DNA of 6,559 nucleotides from Chloroflexota bacterium. Lineage in GTDB: Bacteria > Chloroflexota > FW602-bin22 > JAMCYS01. The position numbers and the translations under genes were made by a program. How positions within the stretch are numbered: position 1 is the first letter of the stretch; the number at the start of each line of letters is the position of its first letter. The notes beneath the pieces are model-generated. The model did no database searches. It was not told the origin of the DNA and was given only the letters and a program-made list of their open reading frames with translations. The stretch covers positions 1 to 6,559 of the forward strand of contig JAJZQK010000198.1 in NCBI GenBank assembly GCA_021847625.1, written 5' to 3'. This document shows positions 4,792 through 6,559 of the stretch, in pieces.

Positions 4792-5790
4792 ATGCTCTGT
4801 TTTGTGCTGCACGGAATCGGCGATTTGCGTGCTGAGGAATGCCCCGTCCCGGCGCCGGGTCCGGGAGAGGCTCTGGTCAAGATAGCAGGCTGCGCGATCT
4901 GCCACACAGATCTCGCGGTCATCGACGGCGATTTCCCGATCCGGGGTTTGCCGCTCGTTCTAGGTCACGAATACGCGGGCACGATCGCCGAAGTCGGACC
5001 GGGGACAACCGCGTTCGCCGTTGGTGAACGGGTGACCGCCCACTCGGGCGCGACCTGCGGTTTGTGTGAAATGTGTCGGCACGGGATGCCCTGGCTCTGC
5101 CTCAATAAGCGGGTCTACAACGGCGGCTACGCGGAATACGTCGCGCTCCCGGAACGGTGCCTTTACCGGGTTCCCCCCGAGGTCACCGACGAGCAGGCGA
5201 TATGCACCAACCCGTTCGCTATAGCCGTGCATGCCGTCGACGCGTCCCGGGTGCAGCCGGGCGCCTCAGTGGCGGTAGTCGGAGGTGGCGCTATTGGGCT
5301 CTTGCTGGTTGCTCTTCTACGCTTCGCCGGCGCCGGCCCGGTCATCGTAAGCGAGCCATCGGCGGAGCGAAGATCAATGGCCTTGGAGTTCGGGGCTCAC
5401 GTGGCGCTCGATCCGTTTGCCTGCGACCTGGCCGGGGAGATTCGGGCGTTGACGAATGGTCTGGGGGTCCACGTGGTTCTGGAGTCGGCCGGCACAATAG
5501 GAACGATTGAGCAATCGTTTGGCCTCGTGCGGCGGGGTGGCGCCATAACGATAGTGGGTGTGCCCGCACCGCAGAGCAAGGCCTCATTTAGCCCGTTCGA
5601 CGTAGTGACGGGCAATTTGACGATCCACGGATCGATCGGCCCAGGCTGGAACTACCCGCGAACCATAGAGCTGTTGCCCAAAGTGCGGCCGGAGCGGGTA
5701 TTCACTCACCGACTGCCGCTGTCGCAGCTGCCCGAGGCCCTGGGCCTTCGTCGCCGTAACATTGGCATCAAGGTCTTGGTAGTCCCTTGA
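4792..5790 (+). CDS. Zinc-dependent medium-chain alcohol/polyol dehydrogenase
   Basis: Starting at ATG 4792, the product has 332 residues, slightly short of the usual 340-350. The N-terminal GroES-like domain has Cys37 (GCAICHTD) and His59-Glu60 (GHEYAG) as catalytic zinc ligands. The four structural-zinc cysteines are Cys89, Cys92, Cys95 and Cys103 (CGLCEMC...WLC). GGYAEYV (111-117) is the usual domain-linking strand. The Rossmann domain has GGGAIG at 164-169. The next strand ends in SEP rather than a clear Asp or Arg marker, so coenzyme choice is uncertain. The segment that supplies the remaining catalytic ligand in sorbitol or threonine dehydrogenases (EPxxxAxHA or DPFxxAxH) reads NPFAIAVHA, with Asn140 in place of the acid. 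The family oxidises alcohols or polyols to carbonyls with NAD(P). The gene stands alone, about 150 bases after the broken lactonase, and no frameshift is seen. Confidence 0.92.
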   Translation: MLCFVLHGIGDLRAEECPVPAPGPGEALVKIAGCAICHTDLAVIDGDFPIRGLPLVLGHEYAGTIAEVGPGTTAFAVGERVTAHSGATCGLCEMCRHGMPWLCLNKRVYNGGYAEYVALPERCLYRVPPEVTDEQAICTNPFAIAVHAVDASRVQPGASVAVVGGGAIGLLLVALLRFAGAGPVIVSEPSAERRSMALEFGAHVALDPFACDLAGEIRALTNGLGVHVVLESAGTIGTIEQSFGLVRRGGAITIVGVPAPQSKASFSPFDVVTGNLTIHGSIGPGWNYPRTIELLPKVRPERVFTHRLPLSQLPEALGLRRRNIGIKVLVVP

Positions 5791-5928
5791 TAGTGGAGGG
5801 CCGAATTCGCGGGGGCAGTGCCAGTTGGACCACCGCAGCACGAGTGGGACCGGGTGGCAGCAAGCGGGCAGGGACAACCCGCCGCAGACCGGTGAGGATC
5901 TGGCGAGACCACCCATGACAGACCGCAG

Positions 5929-5943
5929 GCGCCCTGTAGGCGC
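5929..5943. repeat. Short perfect hairpin upstream of the chimera
   Basis: GCGCC (5929-5933) pairs with GGCGC (5939-5943) around CTGTA. It lies in the non-coding leader between the alcohol dehydrogenase and the chimeric gene. The stem is short and its role is unknown. Confidence 0.3.
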
Positions 5944-5989
5944 ATGGCACCAGCAATCCATTTCGGCACAAGTTGGAGGGAATGTGAAT

Positions 5990-6403
5990 ATGAGAAACAG
6001 GTTTGGCGGGAGCAAGTTCGTCTATAGAGTGCACCGGTTCTCCGCGGCGGGCGAACTGCTGCAATCCTGGGGCGGGCCCGGCCAGGGCCCGGGTGAGTTC
6101 TCCATGGAACGCCCCAACCTCGCCCGCCACTCCTTCGAGCCGCGGCTGCAGCAAGCAGGCCTACCCAAGATCAGGTTCCATGACCTGCGCCATTCCGCCG
6201 CCGCCTTGCTGCTGAGCCAGGGCGAGAACCCCAAGGTAGTTCAGGAGCGCCTCGGCCACTCCACCATCGGCGTCACCATGGATACCTACAGCCACGTCCT
6301 TCCCGATATTCAGCGGGGAGCGGCCGAGAGGCTGGGCCGCTTCTTCTCCGAGGCGGAGAAGGACCAGGACCGAATTGATGTCACTTTTGATGTCAGCGGC
6401 TGA
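5990..6403 (+). pseudogene. Chimera of NHL/beta-propeller N-terminus and tyrosine recombinase C-terminus
   Basis: The ATG at 5990 has GGAGGG (5975-5980) 9 bases upstream. The 137-residue frame ends at TGA 6401-6403. Residues 1-40 (MRNRFGGSKFVYRVHRFSAA, GELLQSWGGPGQGPGEF) match one NHL-type blade as found in 6-bladed propellers of the peptidyl-hydroxyglycine amidating lyase type (RVHKFsxdGxLxxSWGxxGxGPGxF). From about residue 43 (base 6116) the sequence is the C-terminal catalytic part of a phage-type integrase: NLARHSFEPRLQQAGLP, RFHDLRHSAA with His64 and Arg67, QERLGHSTIGVTMDTYSHVL with His90 and the nucleophile Tyr100, then a helical tail. The first catalytic Arg, the Lys strand and the whole arm and core-binding domains are absent, so recombinase activity is not expected. 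The joint is in frame and the start signal is good, so the protein could be made. The 5791-5989 leader shows no recognisable coding sequence. Confidence 0.78.
6116..6403 (+). mobile_element. Integrase remnant, probable trace of an element integrated next to tRNA-Phe
   Basis: This is the tyrosine-recombinase part of the chimera described above. It ends 77 bases from the 3' end of the tRNA-Phe gene, on the side where tRNA-targeting elements insert. I looked for a second copy of the tRNA 3' end (attachment repeat) in the window and did not find one, so element borders cannot be set. Confidence 0.5.
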
Positions 6404-6444
6404 TCACGAAGGTGCCCTTGCAGCCAAGTGGGGAAACGAGGCCG

Positions 6445-6471
6445 CACTGGGGCGTTCCATGGGGCCCAGTG
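6445..6471 (-). terminator. Hairpin downstream of tRNA-Phe
   Basis: CACTGGG (6445-6451) pairs perfectly with CCCAGTG (6465-6471), with a 13-base loop. It starts 9 bases beyond the CCA end of the - strand tRNA. On the - strand it is followed after a few bases by TCGTTTCCCC, a poor T-run. It is a plausible but imperfect terminator for the tRNA transcript, and could also serve the + strand chimera. Confidence 0.4.
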
Positions 6472-6480
6472 GGGACGCGG

Positions 6481-6556
6481 TGGTGCCGAGGGGCAGAATC
6501 GGACTGCCGACACTGCGATTTTCAGTCGCATGCTCTACCAACTGAGCTACCTCGGC
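6481..6556 (-). tRNA. tRNA-Phe (anticodon GAA)
   Basis: Read on the - strand, the 76-base gene starts GCCGAGG and ends CCTCGGC-A-CCA, a perfect 7-bp acceptor stem with discriminator A and encoded CCA. The D arm is GCTC/GAGC with AGTTGGTA in the loop. The anticodon arm is TGCGA-CTGAAAA-TCGCA with anticodon GAA at positions 34-36. The variable loop is GTGTC. The T arm is GGCAG-TCCGATT-CTGCC. Every stem is fully paired. The one odd base is C at position 55 of the T loop, where nearly all tRNAs have T (pseudouridine in the RNA). The gene lies fully inside the window, with 3 bases to spare, and its 3' end faces the integrase remnant. Confidence 0.95.
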
Positions 6557-6559
6557 AAG

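Noticed and set aside
4559..4885. A 108-codon + strand frame between the lactonase remnant and the alcohol dehydrogenase
   Set aside because: Its start overlaps the out-of-frame lactonase tail and its end overlaps the dehydrogenase. It has low-complexity Arg-rich text and no ribosome binding site.
5584..6154. Overlapping - strand open frames across the end of the alcohol dehydrogenase and the leader of the chimera
   Set aside because: The translations are rich in Arg, Pro and Ser with no family signature, and they oppose a clear + strand gene end.
1..6559. CRISPR array, toxin-antitoxin, insertion sequence with terminal repeats, or rRNA
   Set aside because: There are no regularly spaced repeats, no transposase text and no paired small genes with family signatures on either strand.

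Overview
This is a G+C-rich bacterial window of about 6.6 kb. Every recognisable protein gene lies on the + strand, and one tRNA gene lies on the - strand at the right edge. Purine-rich ribosome binding sites and a tRNA-Phe with an encoded CCA fit a free-living bacterium. The mix of genes (oligopeptide-type binding protein, small cupins, VOC protein, lactonase-like MBL protein, NHL-type propeller, integrase) resembles accessory catabolic regions of environmental bacteria such as Chloroflexota. That taxonomic guess is weak and rests only on family content.

Layout: (1) 2-577, the C-terminal part of a family 5 ABC transporter substrate-binding protein. (2) 575-678, a hairpin on its stop codon followed by a larger branched inverted repeat. 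(3) 737-997, the N-terminal third of a short-chain dehydrogenase (SDR), abruptly ended. (4) 1008-1469, an intact small cupin. (5) 1542-1825, a frameshifted C-terminal piece of an SDR. (6) 1900-2898 and 2923-3444, an intact D-2-hydroxyacid dehydrogenase and an intact VOC/glyoxalase-fold protein, 24 bases apart and probably co-transcribed. (7) 3445-3712, non-coding sequence with hairpins. (8) 3713-4167, a second cupin, paralogous to the first but frameshifted. It runs directly into (9) 4167-4637, an N-terminally deleted and frameshifted AHL-lactonase-like metallo-beta-lactamase-fold gene. (10) 4792-5790, an intact zinc-type medium-chain alcohol dehydrogenase. (11) 5990-6403, an in-frame chimera of an NHL/beta-propeller N-terminus and a tyrosine recombinase C-terminus. 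(12) 6481-6556, tRNA-Phe(GAA) on the - strand with its 3' end facing the integrase remnant.

The four intact enzyme-type genes (cupin, 2-hydroxyacid dehydrogenase, VOC protein, alcohol dehydrogenase), with the uptake protein and the broken SDR and lactonase, look like a catabolic set for a hydroxy-acid, lactone or sugar-derived substrate. The substrate cannot be read from the sequence. At least four gene bodies are broken at internal joints or frameshifts while their neighbours are clean. Together with an integrase stub beside a tRNA gene, this suggests a patchwork, partly decaying genomic island edge. Assembly indels are the main alternative explanation for the single-base frameshifts. I see no CRISPR array, toxin-antitoxin pair or defence module, and no clearly new system. 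The most unusual items are the NHL-integrase chimera, the cupin-lactonase joint, the SDR split around a cupin, and the C at T-loop position 55 of the tRNA.
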